Assembly (NCBI GenBank): GCA_009773355.1
Contig: WRPG01000002.1
Span: 1 to 64,000, forward strand
Direction: 5' to 3'
DNA length: 64,000 nt
Source of the DNA: Limisphaerales bacterium
GTDB taxonomy: Bacteria; Verrucomicrobiota; Verrucomicrobiia; Limisphaerales; SXTU01
A model generated the notes under the pieces. It saw only the letters and a list, made by a program, of their open reading frames with translations. It did no database searches and was not told the origin of the DNA. Positions 1-11,200 of this stretch are shown here, in pieces. Position 1 is the stretch's first letter; every line of letters starts with the position of its first letter. A program made the position numbers and the translations under genes.

Positions 1-1
1 C

Positions 2-3000
2 TTCACGGCGCAGATGGCGGGCAACTTCAACGAACTCGTCGCCGCCGACCAGGCCGACGCGTTGACGGAGCGGCTCGATCAGCTCGCGAAGGACCAGCAG
101 TGCGTGCAGCAGGCTGCGGACGGCGCAGGCTCGGACACGAATGCGTGGCAGCGGGTCGCGCGGCGGCAGACTGGCGCGGCGCGCGAGGTGGCGAAGGCGG
201 AGCAGCAAATGGCGGAGCTGCGGCAGCGCGCGCCCAAACAGGTATCCGACCGGCTGGGCAAGACGCAGGACAACTTGAAGTCGGCACGAAACGGAGTCGA
301 AGGCGCGCTCAAGCACCAGGCCGGGCCGGAGCTGGCCCCGCCGTCGCGGCAGTTGAAGAACACGGCCGAGCAGGCGGCCAACGACACGCGAAGCGCGGCC
401 CGTGAGTTGGGGATGCGTGCGGACAAGGCGCGGACGGAACTGGCGAAGCTGACGGAGAACAGCGCGGAGAAGGTGGCGCGCTTGAAGAAGGATTTGGAGC
501 GGCTGGCCGACTCGGAGAAGAAGCTCGCGGACGCGCGGAAGAACGGCGAGGAGGACGCGAAGTTGAAATTGAAGGCCGACGCCGACCGCGAGCGCGCCGA
601 GGCGCAGTGGCGCGCGGCGATGGAGCAGCTTGAGGACCGCGCGAAGACGGAGGAAGCGCGGCGCGACAGCGACCCGCAGTTTGCCGCGCAGCTTGGCCAG
701 ACGCGCGACGCGCTGGAGGCGATGCGCGCGGCGGCGGAGGCCGACTGGCAGAACGCCGCGAACCCGGAGCGCCTGGCGAAGATGGAGAAGGCGTTGCGGG
801 GGCTGGAGGCGGGCCGGCAGTTGAGTGAACTCGAAGGCGCGGCAAAGGCGCTCGCGCGGCAGGAGCGTTTTGAGCCGGACGCGCCGGACAGCAGCACGAG
901 CCGGCCGCGCGACTGGAACTGGATGGAGAAGCAGACGACGGCGGCGCAGCGCGAGGCGCGGAGCGCGGGGCTGGGCGAGAAGGCCGCGAGCGCTCTGTCC
1001 GACGCGATGCGCGGCAGCGCGGGTCAGCAGGTGGGCCGTGAGATGGCGGAGCGGCGGAACAGCAGTTCGCGCGCGGCGACGCCGATGGCGGAACAACTCG
1101 ACCGCGTGGCGGGCGAGATGCAGCGCGCGCAAGGCGAGGCGGCGAAAGCGCAGGCAGAAGCGCGACAGTCGCTTGCTGCGACGACGCCGAAGTTGAGCGA
1201 GCGACTGCTGGGCCTGGCTCGCGTGGCGTCGGAGATCGAAGCCGAATTGAACCGTGTCGCGAACACGGCCACGAGCAACGCAACGACGAACTTGCACGCG
1301 CGACAGACGACGTTGAATGCGCGGCTGGCCGATGCGGTGAGCGCGATTCGGCGCGATGGCAACGCGCAGGATTTGGCGCTGTCCGCCGGGCGCGAGCGGG
1401 CGCGCGACGCGGAGGCGGCGGTGGAAATGTTGCGCGAGCCGCCGGTGAAGGCGGAGAGCGCGTTGCGCGGCGCGGCGGCCACCCGCGCGGCGGGGACGCG
1501 GGGCAAATTGCTCACGGAGGCGGCGCGGCACGACAAGGATTTGGCCGACCGCTTGAGGCAGCTCGCGGAGCATTACCGCAACCTAGAGGCGGGTGCGGCG
1601 GACGCGTCGCGCGTCGCGTTGCGCAAGCAGGAGGACGCGCTGGGCACGCGCGCACAACAGGACGAACGGTATGGGCAGATGGAGCGGTTGCAGCGCCTCG
1701 CGAGCCTGCCTCCAGAGGAGCAGCGGCGCGAGCTGGCGGCGGAGCTGCGGCGGAACCCGGCGATGCGCGCGGAGCTGGAGCGGATGTCGCGCGACGCGGT
1801 GGGCGCGGCGCGGCAGCGCCTTCAGGAGGCGGCGGAGGCGGAGCGTGCGCTGGCCCGGCAGATGGAGCGCGCGGCGAACCCGGCGCTGGAGGCGGGGGAG
1901 TTGTGGGAGCAGTTGCGGCAGCTCGTTGAGGCGATGCGCAAGACGGCGAAGGAGGAAATTCCGCCGGTGCAGGCCGACGCGGAGAAGCTGCGCGTGGCGG
2001 CGAAGGACGAGTTCGAGCGCGGCGCGAAGCTGGTGAACGAGTCGGCGGACAAGGCACCGACGCAGACCAACTTGCCGCCCGCAACGGTCGCGCAGCGCGT
2101 GGCGGAGATGCTGCCGGGTTTGCAGCGCGCGACGAACGAACTGGCGAACGCGGAACGCAAGGTCGTGGACGGCGAGAAGAAGTTTTCCGAGGCGCAGAAG
2201 AAATTGCCGGAGGCGCAGCGTGACGCGGCGAAGGCGGCGGAGTGGGCGAAGGCGGGCGGCGGAAGCGGACGGGTGACGGCGGCCGCACGACGTTACCTGG
2301 AGCGGGCGCGCGCGCTGGCGGAGGCCTTCGCGAAGGTGGGCAGGACTTCACCGGAGCAGGCGCTGGCACGGGCGGCGCAGCAGCAGGGCGAGGTGGCGAA
2401 CCAGTTGCGCGGCGCGGCGGAGGATTTGCAGCGGGCCAGCCGAAACGAGCAGGCGCTGGGCAACCAGCAAAACGCGCAGTCGCTCCAGCAGGCCGCGCAG
2501 CAGGCGCAGACGGGCGCGGACCAGGCGGACCGCGCGCGGCGCACGGCGCAGGACGGCCAGCAGGGCGCGGCGCAGGCGGGACAGAACGCGGCGCAGATGG
2601 GCAACCAGCTCGATCAACAACGCGCGGGCCTGGAGCAGATGCAGGGCGGCCAGACGGGCGGCCAATCGTCTGCGGGCCAGTCCGACGCGGGGCGGATGAA
2701 CGCGCAAAGCGGCAGCGAGTCCGCGCCGGGCCAGTCGAATTCCGGCCAGCAGAGTGCGGGGCAGCAGAATTCCAACTCGCAGAACGGTGGCCAGCAGAAT
2801 TCTGGTCAGGCGGGGAACCAAAGCGGCGGGCAGCAAGGCAGCCAGTCGGGGCAGGGCGGCCAAGGTTCGCAAGGCAGTCAAGGCCAGTCAGGCAATCAAA
2901 CGCAGAATGGCCAGGCGAATTCCGGACAGCAGAGTTCGGGGCAGTCGGGCAATCAGAACGGCGGGCAGCCGGGAAGTCAGGCCGGCAATGGGCAGCAAGG

Positions 3001-3814
3001 CCAGCCGGCCGGGCAGGGAGGCTCACCTTCACCGGGTTCAGCGCAGGGGCAGGGTGGCTCCGGGCCGGGCGGCGGACCGAGTTCGGATTCGTCCAGCAAC
3101 GGTTCCGGTCAGACGCCGTCCGGACCCGGCGGGCCGGCCGGCAGTCAGGGCGCGGCCGGGCAGGGTTCCACAGTGCAGGGCCAGGCCGCATCCGCACCAC
3201 CGCCGCAGGGCCGCTCCGGCGGCGGGCCGAACAACAATGTCGTCGGTGCGACCGGGGCGACGCAGCGGTTGAATGGCACGAGGTCCGGGTCGGGCGGAGC
3301 GCAGGCTGGGCTGCCAACCATGGTGGGGGGAATGCAGCCCGGCGGAGGAATGCGTTCCGGTGAAATGCCCTCGAACGGCGAGCCGGGCCGGATGACGCCG
3401 GGCCGGAACATCCAGCCGGACGCGCGGTGGCTGGCGCGGGCCTTGGACGGGATGAACCCCCGCAATCCGTCGGCGCGGAGTGACGCGGCCCGCGCATTGG
3501 AGGCGGCGCAACAGGCGCGGCAGCAGGCGATGCGTCAGGGCCGGGGGGAAGGGCAGGGGAGCCAAGGCCAGCAGGCCGGCGCGGGAACTGCCGGCCCCGG
3601 TCTGGGCCGCGTGGGCGGGGCGACGCGCGCGGGTGGCAGCGGGGACTTTGCGGCGCTGCCGGAACTGGGCGCGCTGACGGACGCGAACTGGGCGAAGCTG
3701 CCGCCGAAGCTCGCGCAGGATCTCCTCGAGGCGCAGGCAAACGGCGTGTCCGGCGACTACCGCGTGCTGGTGGAGGCGTATTTCAAGGCCGTGGCGGAGA
3801 AGGCGAGGAAGTGA
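2..3814 (+). CDS. Large coiled-coil protein with Gln/Gly/Ser-rich tract (5' end outside window)
   Basis: The frame is open from the first bases of the window, so the true start probably lies upstream; the first in-window ATG is at 14. About the first 780 visible residues are Ala/Arg/Glu/Gln-rich, strongly helical and coiled-coil-like. Bases about 2370-3230 encode a low-complexity tract made almost only of Q, G, S, N and A. The C-terminus (about 3430-3810) is again helical and ends in a compact segment with W-x-K-L-P-P-K-L and a Y-R-x-L-V-E-x-Y-F-K pattern. I recall such an ending from large DUF4175-like proteins of PVC bacteria, which often sit next to a terpenoid-cyclase-fold gene as here; that family assignment is tentative. 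The stop codon overlaps the possible GTG start of the next gene, so the two are probably translated together. No enzymatic motif is visible. Confidence 0.85.
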   Translation, partial: FTAQMAGNFNELVAADQADALTERLDQLAKDQQCVQQAADGAGSDTNAWQRVARRQTGAAREVAKAEQQMAELRQRAPKQVSDRLGKTQDNLKSARNGVEGALKHQAGPELAPPSRQLKNTAEQAANDTRSAARELGMRADKARTELAKLTENSAEKVARLKKDLERLADSEKKLADARKNGEEDAKLKLKADADRERAEAQWRAAMEQLEDRAKTEEARRDSDPQFAAQLGQTRDALEAMRAAAEADWQNAANPERLAKMEKALRGLEAGRQLSELEGAAKALARQERFEPDAPDSSTSRPRDWNWMEKQTTAAQREARSAGLGEKAASALSDAMRGSAGQQVGREMAERRNSSSRAATPMAEQLDRVAGEMQRAQGEAAKAQAEARQSLAATTPKLSERLLGLARVASEIEAELNRVANTATSNATTNLHARQTTLNARLADAVSAIRRDGNAQDLALSAGRERARDAEAAVEMLREPPVKAESALRGAAATRAAGTRGKLLTEAARHDKDLADRLRQLAEHYRNLEAGAADASRVALRKQEDALGTRAQQDERYGQMERLQRLASLPPEEQRRELAAELRRNPAMRAELERMSRDAVGAARQRLQEAAEAERALARQMERAANPALEAGELWEQLRQLVEAMRKTAKEEIPPVQADAEKLRVAAKDEFERGAKLVNESADKAPTQTNLPPATVAQRVAEMLPGLQRATNELANAERKVVDGEKKFSEAQKKLPEAQRDAAKAAEWAKAGGGSGRVTAAARRYLERARALAEAFAKVGRTSPEQALARAAQQQGEVANQLRGAAEDLQRASRNEQALGNQQNAQSLQQAAQQAQTGADQADRARRTAQDGQQGAAQAGQNAAQMGNQLDQQRAGLEQMQGGQTGGQSSAGQSDAGRMNAQSGSESAPGQSNSGQQSAGQQNSNSQNGGQQNSGQAGNQSGGQQGSQSGQGGQGSQGSQGQSGNQTQNGQANSGQQSSGQSGNQNGGQPGSQAGNGQQGQPAGQGGSPSPGSAQGQGGSGPGGGPSSDSSSNGSGQTPSGPGGPAGSQGAAGQGSTVQGQAASAPPPQGRSGGGPNNNVVGATGATQRLNGTRSGSGGAQAGLPTMVGGMQPGGGMRSGEMPSNGEPGRMTPGRNIQPDARWLARALDGMNPRNPSARSDAARALEAAQQARQQAMRQGRGEGQGSQGQQAGAGTAGPGLGRVGGATRAGGSGDFAALPELGALTDANWAKLPPKLAQDLLEAQANGVSGDYRVLVEAYFKAVAEKARK

Positions 3815-4959
3815 AGATGTTTGGAGTTTGGAGTTTGGAGTTTGGAGTTGGCGGTGGGCCCCGCGTTTTTCGCCGCGTGCCCTTCGTCTTCCTTTGGCTA
3901 TGGGCGATTGGCCCCTGGTCATTCTGCTCCGCCGCCGAGGCTCCGCTCGCCATCCGGCCCGACCGTGTGGATGCGGTGGTGAAGGCGGGCGCGGGCTTCC
4001 TCGTGCGGGCGCAGCTGCCGGACGGGATGATTCAGGAGCAGGACAAGCGCGAAAACCACGGCGTGGCGATGACGGCGCTCGCGCTGATGGGACTGGCCAG
4101 CGTGGGCCACCAGCCGGCGGACAAGACCACGGAGGGCGAGGTGATGCGCAAGGCGGTGGCCTTCCTGCTGCGCACCGACGTGACGCCGGCCAACGGCTAT
4201 TACGGCCAGCGCGACGGCTCGCGGATGTATGGGCACGGCATTGTGACGCTCGCGTTGACGGAGCTGCTCGGCATGGGGGCGGACAAGGCACAGGACGCCC
4301 TGCTGCGCGAGCGGGCGCAGCGCGGCGTGAACCTGATCCTCGCCGCGCAGCGGGTGAAGAAGCACGACCCGCGCTTCATCGGCGGCTGGCGTTACGCGCC
4401 GGACGCGGGCGACGCGGACTTGTCGGTGACCGTCTGGCAACTGCTCGCGTTGCGCTCGGCGAAGAACGCCGGGCTGATCGTGCCGAAGGAGGCCATTGAC
4501 GCGGCGGTGGGGTATCTCAGACGGAGCTACGTGTCCCCCCGCGACGCGCAGGGTCGCATCCGCGACCCGAAGAGCGCCTTTGGCTACGTGCCGGGCCAGC
4601 CGCCGCAATACGCGATGGCCGCAGCGGGCCTGCTGGCGATGCAGGTCTGCGGCCTGCACGACGCCCCGGAAGTGCTGGGCGCGGCGGCGTGGCTGCGGGA
4701 GTCCAAGCCGGTGTGGGAGACGCAGTGGTTTTTCTACGGCACCTACTACTACGCGCAGGGGATGCACAAACGCGGGGGCGACCTGGCCGGCGAGGCGCGC
4801 GACCGGGTGGAGACCGTGCTGCTGGCCAACCAGCACGCGGACGGCTCGTGGTCGGGCGCGGACGGGTCCGAGAGCGGTCAGGGGCGGGTGTATTGCACGG
4901 CGCTGGCGCTTTTGAGCCTCTCGGTGCGGCATCATTACCTGCCAATCTATCAGGATTAG
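3811..4959 (+). CDS. Secreted prenyltransferase/squalene-oxidase-repeat (terpenoid cyclase fold) protein
   Basis: 382 residues if the GTG at 3811 is used; the ATG at 3817 is an equally good start. The hydrophobic stretch around residues 23-42 (PFVFLWLWAIGPWSFCSAAEA) looks like a signal peptide cleaved after an Ala, so the product is exported. The mature part is an alpha/alpha toroid-type repeat protein: repeated helical pairs with patterns such as GHGIVTLALTELLG, GGWRYAPDAGDADLSVT and ADGSWSGADG, typical of the prenyltransferase/squalene-oxidase repeat superfamily. The DxDD catalytic motif of squalene-hopene cyclases is not present, so it is probably not a cyclase; homologues in PVC bacteria are of unknown function. 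It overlaps the stop of the upstream coiled-coil gene. The 5' end carries four copies of a 7-base repeat within the reading frame. Confidence 0.85.
   Translation: MKMFGVWSLEFGVGGGPRVFRRVPFVFLWLWAIGPWSFCSAAEAPLAIRPDRVDAVVKAGAGFLVRAQLPDGMIQEQDKRENHGVAMTALALMGLASVGHQPADKTTEGEVMRKAVAFLLRTDVTPANGYYGQRDGSRMYGHGIVTLALTELLGMGADKAQDALLRERAQRGVNLILAAQRVKKHDPRFIGGWRYAPDAGDADLSVTVWQLLALRSAKNAGLIVPKEAIDAAVGYLRRSYVSPRDAQGRIRDPKSAFGYVPGQPPQYAMAAAGLLAMQVCGLHDAPEVLGAAAWLRESKPVWETQWFFYGTYYYAQGMHKRGGDLAGEARDRVETVLLANQHADGSWSGADGSESGQGRVYCTALALLSLSVRHHYLPIYQD
3820..3847. repeat. Four tandem TTTGGAG heptamers at the 5' end of a coding region
   Basis: Four perfect copies of TTTGGAG run head to tail immediately after the candidate ATG at 3817 and before the signal peptide. 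Seven is not a multiple of three, so gain or loss of one unit would shift the frame of the secreted protein. Confidence 0.9.
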
Positions 4960-4990
4960 CAGGTGGCTCGGCGACGGTTCCCAAGTGAGC

Positions 4991-5010
4991 TTAAGGGGAA
5001 ACCTGTAGGC
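4991..5010 (+). promoter_or_regulatory. Conserved upstream motif, copy 1 (before giant 1)
   Basis: TTAAGGGGAAACCTGTAGGC matches 17 of 20 positions with the block at 26919-26938 upstream of giant 2. It lies 226 bases before the start codon of giant 1, in a 277-base gene-free interval (4960-5236) that is visibly less GC-rich than the genes and contains no other convincing element. A CTTGA follows 7 bases downstream. It is probably a regulator or promoter element; the binding factor is unknown. Confidence 0.5.
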
Positions 5011-5236
5011 TGAATGGCTTGACTTTTAGCCTGTTTTTCCGCTCAGAATCCCGTATTGATCTGCAATCTGAATCGCCCGTTCAGCCGTCTTGCGATGGCA
5101 TGTTCAAAAACCGCGCCGACAACGACCTTTGCTGGTTGTTTAGTGGCGCGTTCAGCCTCCGGATCCCTCAATCTGGAGGCTTGTTACCAGTAGTTATTTT
5201 GCGGCTGCGGGCCGTTCATCATCTCACTCAGGCAAA

Positions 5237-8200
5237 ATGAAACAACGCCTTGCCATAATCACCGGCCTCCTAGTGGTGGCGGCCGTGGTGTTCAGTCTGC
5301 GGCGTCAGCCGCGTCAGGACGCCCCGGAAACCACCCCGAAGGCGGCCGGCCCGGTTGAGGCGGCCACGGCGCGGCCACAGTTCGCCGCAGATCAAGGCGG
5401 CCCGCTGGTGATCCTCGCGCGGTTCAAGGCCTGGTCGGAGAAATACGCGGTTGCCGGTCCCGATCAGCGGGCGGCGATGGTGGCGGAGGGTGGGGCGCTC
5501 GCCACGGAACGGCGGGCAGTGATGCGGGAGATGATTGAGAAGAATCCGCGTCTGGCAGTGGAGCAGGCGGTGCCGTATGGGGTGCGCAAGGCGTTGCCGC
5601 CGGAGATCAGGGCGCTGTTGGAGGAAGTGGTGAGCGGGCGCGCAAACTTCAAGGTGTTCGGCTCCTATCCCGCGCCGGGACAGAAGGCGGAGAAATCGGT
5701 CTTCCGGCAGGCGGACATCAACGGGCGGACCTTCGACGCTTACGTGTATGGCCAGCGGGTGCGGCAGCGCACTGACAACGGGGTGGCGCTTTACGGCGTG
5801 GCGTTGGACAACGCCCTGGCGGTCGCCGAGTCGCCCCTTCGCCCGCTGGACGCGGTTGAGGCCAAGGACTTGATCGCCGTCGGCAAAGCCCCGACGGATG
5901 CAGTGTGCTCGGTGTCGGGTCTCAAGACCACGGTCGTGGATGCGGCCCCAACGCCGGCCCCGGCCCCGGCGGTCCCGCTCCAGTCGGTCCCGGCCGCCGC
6001 GCCGGTTCAGGCGGCTCAGGCGGTGGAAGTTACCGGGACGCCGCAGGCCTCCCAGGCGTTGCAGACGAGCTATGGTGACTTCGGGGGCCAGGTGCTTGCG
6101 TTTTGCCGGCCGTCCCATGTCGGCCGGTTTGGGCGGCTGGCTTTTGACCGGTCCGGGGGCAGCTTGAACCAGGTTCTGGCGGGCGGCGCGGTCAGCAGCA
6201 CCAGTGGTGGCGGGTCAGTGCCAGGTTACACTTACACGCAGGGCACCAAGACGATCCTGTATATGCGGCTGGCCTTTCCGGATGACCAGACGGTGCCCAT
6301 CACGGAGGATCAGGCGTATCAGGATCTCAATGACCTGAACAACTACTTCGTGCAGGCCTCACACGGCACCTTCAGCATTCAAGGCGTGGTGACGCCGGTG
6401 CTGATGATGCCGCAGACCAAGGTGTGGTATTCGATTCCAGCCCCGACCGGCGGCGGGTCGGCGGCGACTCCGCCGAAGGTGCTGGCCGATCTCTACACCC
6501 ATGCCCGGAATGCCGCCGCCGAGGCGGGCTTCTACTTTGCCGACTACGACTGGGACTGCATCCGCTTCACCTCGATTCCCGGAGCGTCGTGGGGTGGTCT
6601 CGGCAGCGTGGGTGGCCGCAACGTCTGGCTTCAATCCAACGGCCTCGGGGTCATCGGCCACGAGTTCGGGCACAACCTCGGCCTCCTGCACGCGAATTTC
6701 TGGGACACCACGCCCGGCACCGCGCCGGGCGGCACGCAGGAATCCTCCAGCGCCGCCGGTCACAACACGAGCAACGGCACCGGCGCGAGCATTGATTACG
6801 GTGATTTCTTCTGCATGATGGGCATTGGCTTTCCCGGCCAATACAACACCTATCACAAGTGGAACCTCGGCTGGCTTGCCGACTCGGCGGTGGCGATGTT
6901 CAACGGCACCACCAACGCCAGTTCCACCGTCCGGCTCCACGCGATGGACGCGCCGCTGGTTTTGCAAAACCGGCAGCATGCCATTCGCGTCCGCCGGACT
7001 GCGGATCGCGAGTATTGGTTTCAGTTCCGCACGGAGATCACGGCGAACCAGTGGCTGCAAAACGGCCTCCAAACCCTGTGGACCGGCAACGCGGAGACCG
7101 GTGATCAGAACGGGGACAGCGACCTGCTCGACATGACCCCCAACTCGACGCTGGGCAAGACGGACTCGCCCCTCCCCGTTGGCCAGACATTCCATGACCC
7201 CCAGATCAACCTCTTCATCACCCCGCTGAACCGCAGCGGCGTCGGCTCCAACGCCTTCATGGACGTGGTCATCAACATCGGCCACTTCCCCACCAACGTC
7301 GCGCCGTCCTTCGGTTCACTCACCGTCAACTCCAACAGCATCAACCCGGGCGACACGGTCACGTTCACGGCGGCGGTCACGGACGCGAACAACGACCAGC
7401 TCGCCTACCACTGGGACTTCGCCGACCTCTCGGTGAGCACGAACACGCCGGTGGTCTCGCACACCTTCACCAACGCCGGGGAATACGTCGTCCGCTGCGT
7501 GGCCACCGACATGAAGGGCGGCACCGCCAGCAAGAGCATCGTCATCACCGTGGGCAACCCCGGCACCTTCCGCATCTCCGGCATTGTTCGTTTCCCGAAC
7601 TTCGCGCCCGTGCCGGACGTGCGCGTGGACAACGGGTTGACGGGCGCGAACTACGGCTATTCCTACACGGACTCGGACGGCAGCTTCACCTTGGTGAACT
7701 TGCCAAACGGCACCTACAACATCGGCGCGTGGAAGCACGGCTACCATTTCGAGCCGTTCACCGGCCAGCAGCCACAGGGCATCTTGATTGCCAACGTCAA
7801 CGACTCGGCCACCATCTGGCTCGCCTCCCAGCTCCCGGTGGTGTCCATCTCCAACCTCACGAGCGTGGTGGAGGGCAACGTGGCCACCGTCATGCTCAAC
7901 CGCAGCGGCCCCACCAACGCGGGGCTGGACGTGGTGCTGGTCACGCCCTTTGCGGACACCTTCTTCTTCAACAACGCGGTGGTTTCCACGGACTTCACCC
8001 AGACCAACGGCATCGCCGTCATCCACACCAACGCCAACAGCACCAACATCCAGTTGCTCCAGGTCACCTTCCCGGCGGGCATCTCCAACCTCACGCTGAC
8101 CTTTCCGACGACGGCGGATGCGGGCTACGAGGGGGCGGAGCACTTCTTCGTGGACTTGGCCGACCCGTTCCAGTTCCCCAACTCCTTTTTTCAGAACCCG

Positions 8201-11200
8201 GTGTTTGTCACCAACTACCCGATGATCCCCGGCTGGCGGCTCAACGCGAACCCGCAGACTTACGCGTATCTGCCCACCAGCACCGTCATCCGCACGGACC
8301 CGTCCTACGTGATCGGACGGCCCGTCCCGCCCACGCCGGCGGTGCAGATCCAGGATTCGACCGCGCCCACGCTGCCCACGATCAGCGTGTTTGCCTCGGG
8401 CAATGTGGCGCTGGAGAGCGGTTTCGATCCGGGTGAGTTTGCGTTCACCACCTCGTCCGTGCTGACCAACGACCTGACCGTGTTTTACACCATGTCGGGC
8501 ACGGCCTCGAACGGGCAGGACTACGTCCTCATGCCCGGTTCGTTTGTGATGCCCGCCAACACACGGTTGTTCTTCCTGTCGCTGGTGGCGACCAACGACT
8601 ACTTCGTCGAGGGTCAGGAGGCCGCCACGCTCACCATTTCCCCCAACGCGAACTATGTCGTGGGCACCGCCGCTGCCAACATGACCATTGTGGACGACGA
8701 TCTGCCCAGCGTCAGCGTCAGTTCGTTGGATTCCACCGCCGCTGAAACGGGCGGCAATCCGGCCAGCTTCACCTTCACCCGCACCGGAAACCTGGACCGG
8801 GCGCTGACGGTGGATTATGTGGTGTCGGGCGGGGCCGTCAGCGGCACTGACTTCAACACGCTGCCGGGTTCCATCACCATCCCGCTGGGCCAGACCCGCG
8901 CCACCGTCACGCTCACGGCCATTGATGATGGGATCGCCGAGGGCGACGAGACGGTCATCGTGACGATCGTGGACTCGGTGTTCTACAACACCGGCAGCCC
9001 GAACTCGGCCCGGGCGATCATCCAGGATGACGAGCAGAACACCATCACCGTGGCCACCACCGGCAATGCCACGGAGGGCGGCAGCGGCTCCTTCACGCTG
9101 ACGCGCACGGGCAGCACCAACAATCCGGTGACGGTCTTTTACACGGCCGGCGGGTCGGCTTTTGGCGGCGTGGGCGCGGACTACAACTCCATCGGCACCG
9201 CCGCCGTGATTCCGGCCGGGTCCGCCACAGTGGTCATCCCGGTCACCACGATTGACGACAATTTCTTCGAGGCCGCGGAAACCGTCATCCTCACCGTGGC
9301 GACGAACAGCACATACAACGTCGGGTCCGCGTTCCAGGCCAGCATGACCATCACGGACAACGACAGCACCAGCAATCCCAGCGTCGGGTTCATGCTCGGC
9401 TCCAGTGGCAATCCCGAGTATTCCAACACGGTCACGCTGGCGGTTTATCTGAGCGCGGTGCCGCCCATGGGCGATCTGACCACCAACGGCACGCCCTCGC
9501 GCATCAAGGTGGAATACGGCGTGTCGGGCGGCGACGCGGTCAACGGCACGGACTTCACCCTGGCCAGCGGCACGCTCATCTGGCGCAACGGCACCAACTT
9601 CGGCGGCCAGGATCCGGCGATCACGGACGATTTGATCCAGAACATCACCTTCACGGTGAACAATGACCTGCTGCTCAACGGCGAACGCTCCTTCGTGGTC
9701 ACCCTTTCGAATCGCGTCGAAGCCATCACTTACGACGGTTTCCAGCACAACTTCCTCGCCCGGATGACCACGAACAACAATCCGTTCCGTGAGGACACCA
9801 ACTTCGCCATTGGCTTTGGCCCCAACGCCCGCGTCAACGCGCTCCATGTCCAGCCGGACAACTTCGTCGTGGCCGCAGGTGACTTCACGGCGCTCAGTCC
9901 CACCACCAACACTTCCGTGTCCGCGCTGCGCGTGGCTCGGTTTCAGTCCAACGGCATTGTGGACGCCACCTTCGCCTTCCCCGGCACCGGCTCCAACGTC
10001 CTCGCCATTGCCGCCCAGTCGGATGGGCGGCTTATTTTCGGCGGCACGGACACCAACTCGGCGGCGGGATTCAACACCAACCGCCTGATGCGGCTGCTGT
10101 CCGATGGCCAGATTGACGGCACGTTCAACACCGGCACCGGCCCGAACCGAACCAATGTGTATGCGGTGGCGGTCGAGTCCGTGACCGACAAAATCTACAT
10201 CGGCGGCGACTTCCTGACCTACAATGGTGTAAATCACCGTAAGTTTGCGCGGTTGAACAGCGATGGCTCGCTGGACGGCTCGTTTGGCGGCACCGGTTTC
10301 TTCCCCGGGGACGAGGTCTACGCCATCCTGCCCATCGGCCTCACCAACGTGCTGGTGGGTGGCTTGTTCACCAACTACAACGGCACCTTCGCGACCAATC
10401 TGATCATGCTCAACACCAACGGCACGGTCAAATGGACGGCGGATGTCAACGGGGCGGTGCGTGGTCTGGCGCTGGAACCCATCAACAACACGATCATCGT
10501 CGTCGGTGACTTCTCGACGGTGAACACCAGCAACGCCACCCGGATCGTGAGCCTTCAGCTTTCGGACGGCCAGATTGACCTGGTGCGCAACGTCAATCAG
10601 AAGGAGTTGACCGCCAACGTCGCCACGTTGCGGACAACCATTTCGCATGAACTGAGGGTTGGCGACCCCGTAATCATCGCCATCTCGGATGCTGTCTTCG
10701 ATGGCAACTTCACCGTGACTGGAATCGCTGAGTTCACGCCGGGCAGTGGGGTGACCAACCTGTTCACTTACACCCGTGTGCAACCCGATGTGGCGACGAC
10801 GGGAGCCACGGGCACAGTTACCCGGAGGAACACGTTCCGCTCCGCGACCGAGACCGGCGTCAATGAAGACGCGGGCGCCAATGGCACCGTGCGCGCGATC
10901 ATGCGCGACGGGTCGGGCCGTTATTTTGTCGGCGGTGACTTTTCCGCGTGGGGCACGAACACGGCGGAGTTCTTCGCCCGGATCAACAACAACGGCACGT
11001 TCCAGCGCACGTTAAGCCCCACCAACAATCCGAACGCCCCGGTCCGCGCCCTCGCCCAGAGCAGCACCGGGCAGGTCTATCTCGGCGGCGATTTCCAGGC
11101 CAACGTCTTCTTCTACCCGAACAACTACAGCTTCGACATCCACCGGTCGCACACCTACACCATCAAGGACGATGACGCGGCCACCGTGACGGTCACGGCT

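Noticed and set aside
4960-5236. A riboswitch (cyclic-di-GMP type) in the leader of giant 1, prompted by GGAAACC-like bases.
   Set aside because: The conserved GACGCAAAG and tetraloop-receptor parts could not be found, and the same block upstream of giant 2 has no matching stems.
5019-5240. A 73-codon frame in front of giant 1.
   Set aside because: No recognisable features, unusual composition, and it overlaps the ATG of giant 1. Better explained as leader DNA.
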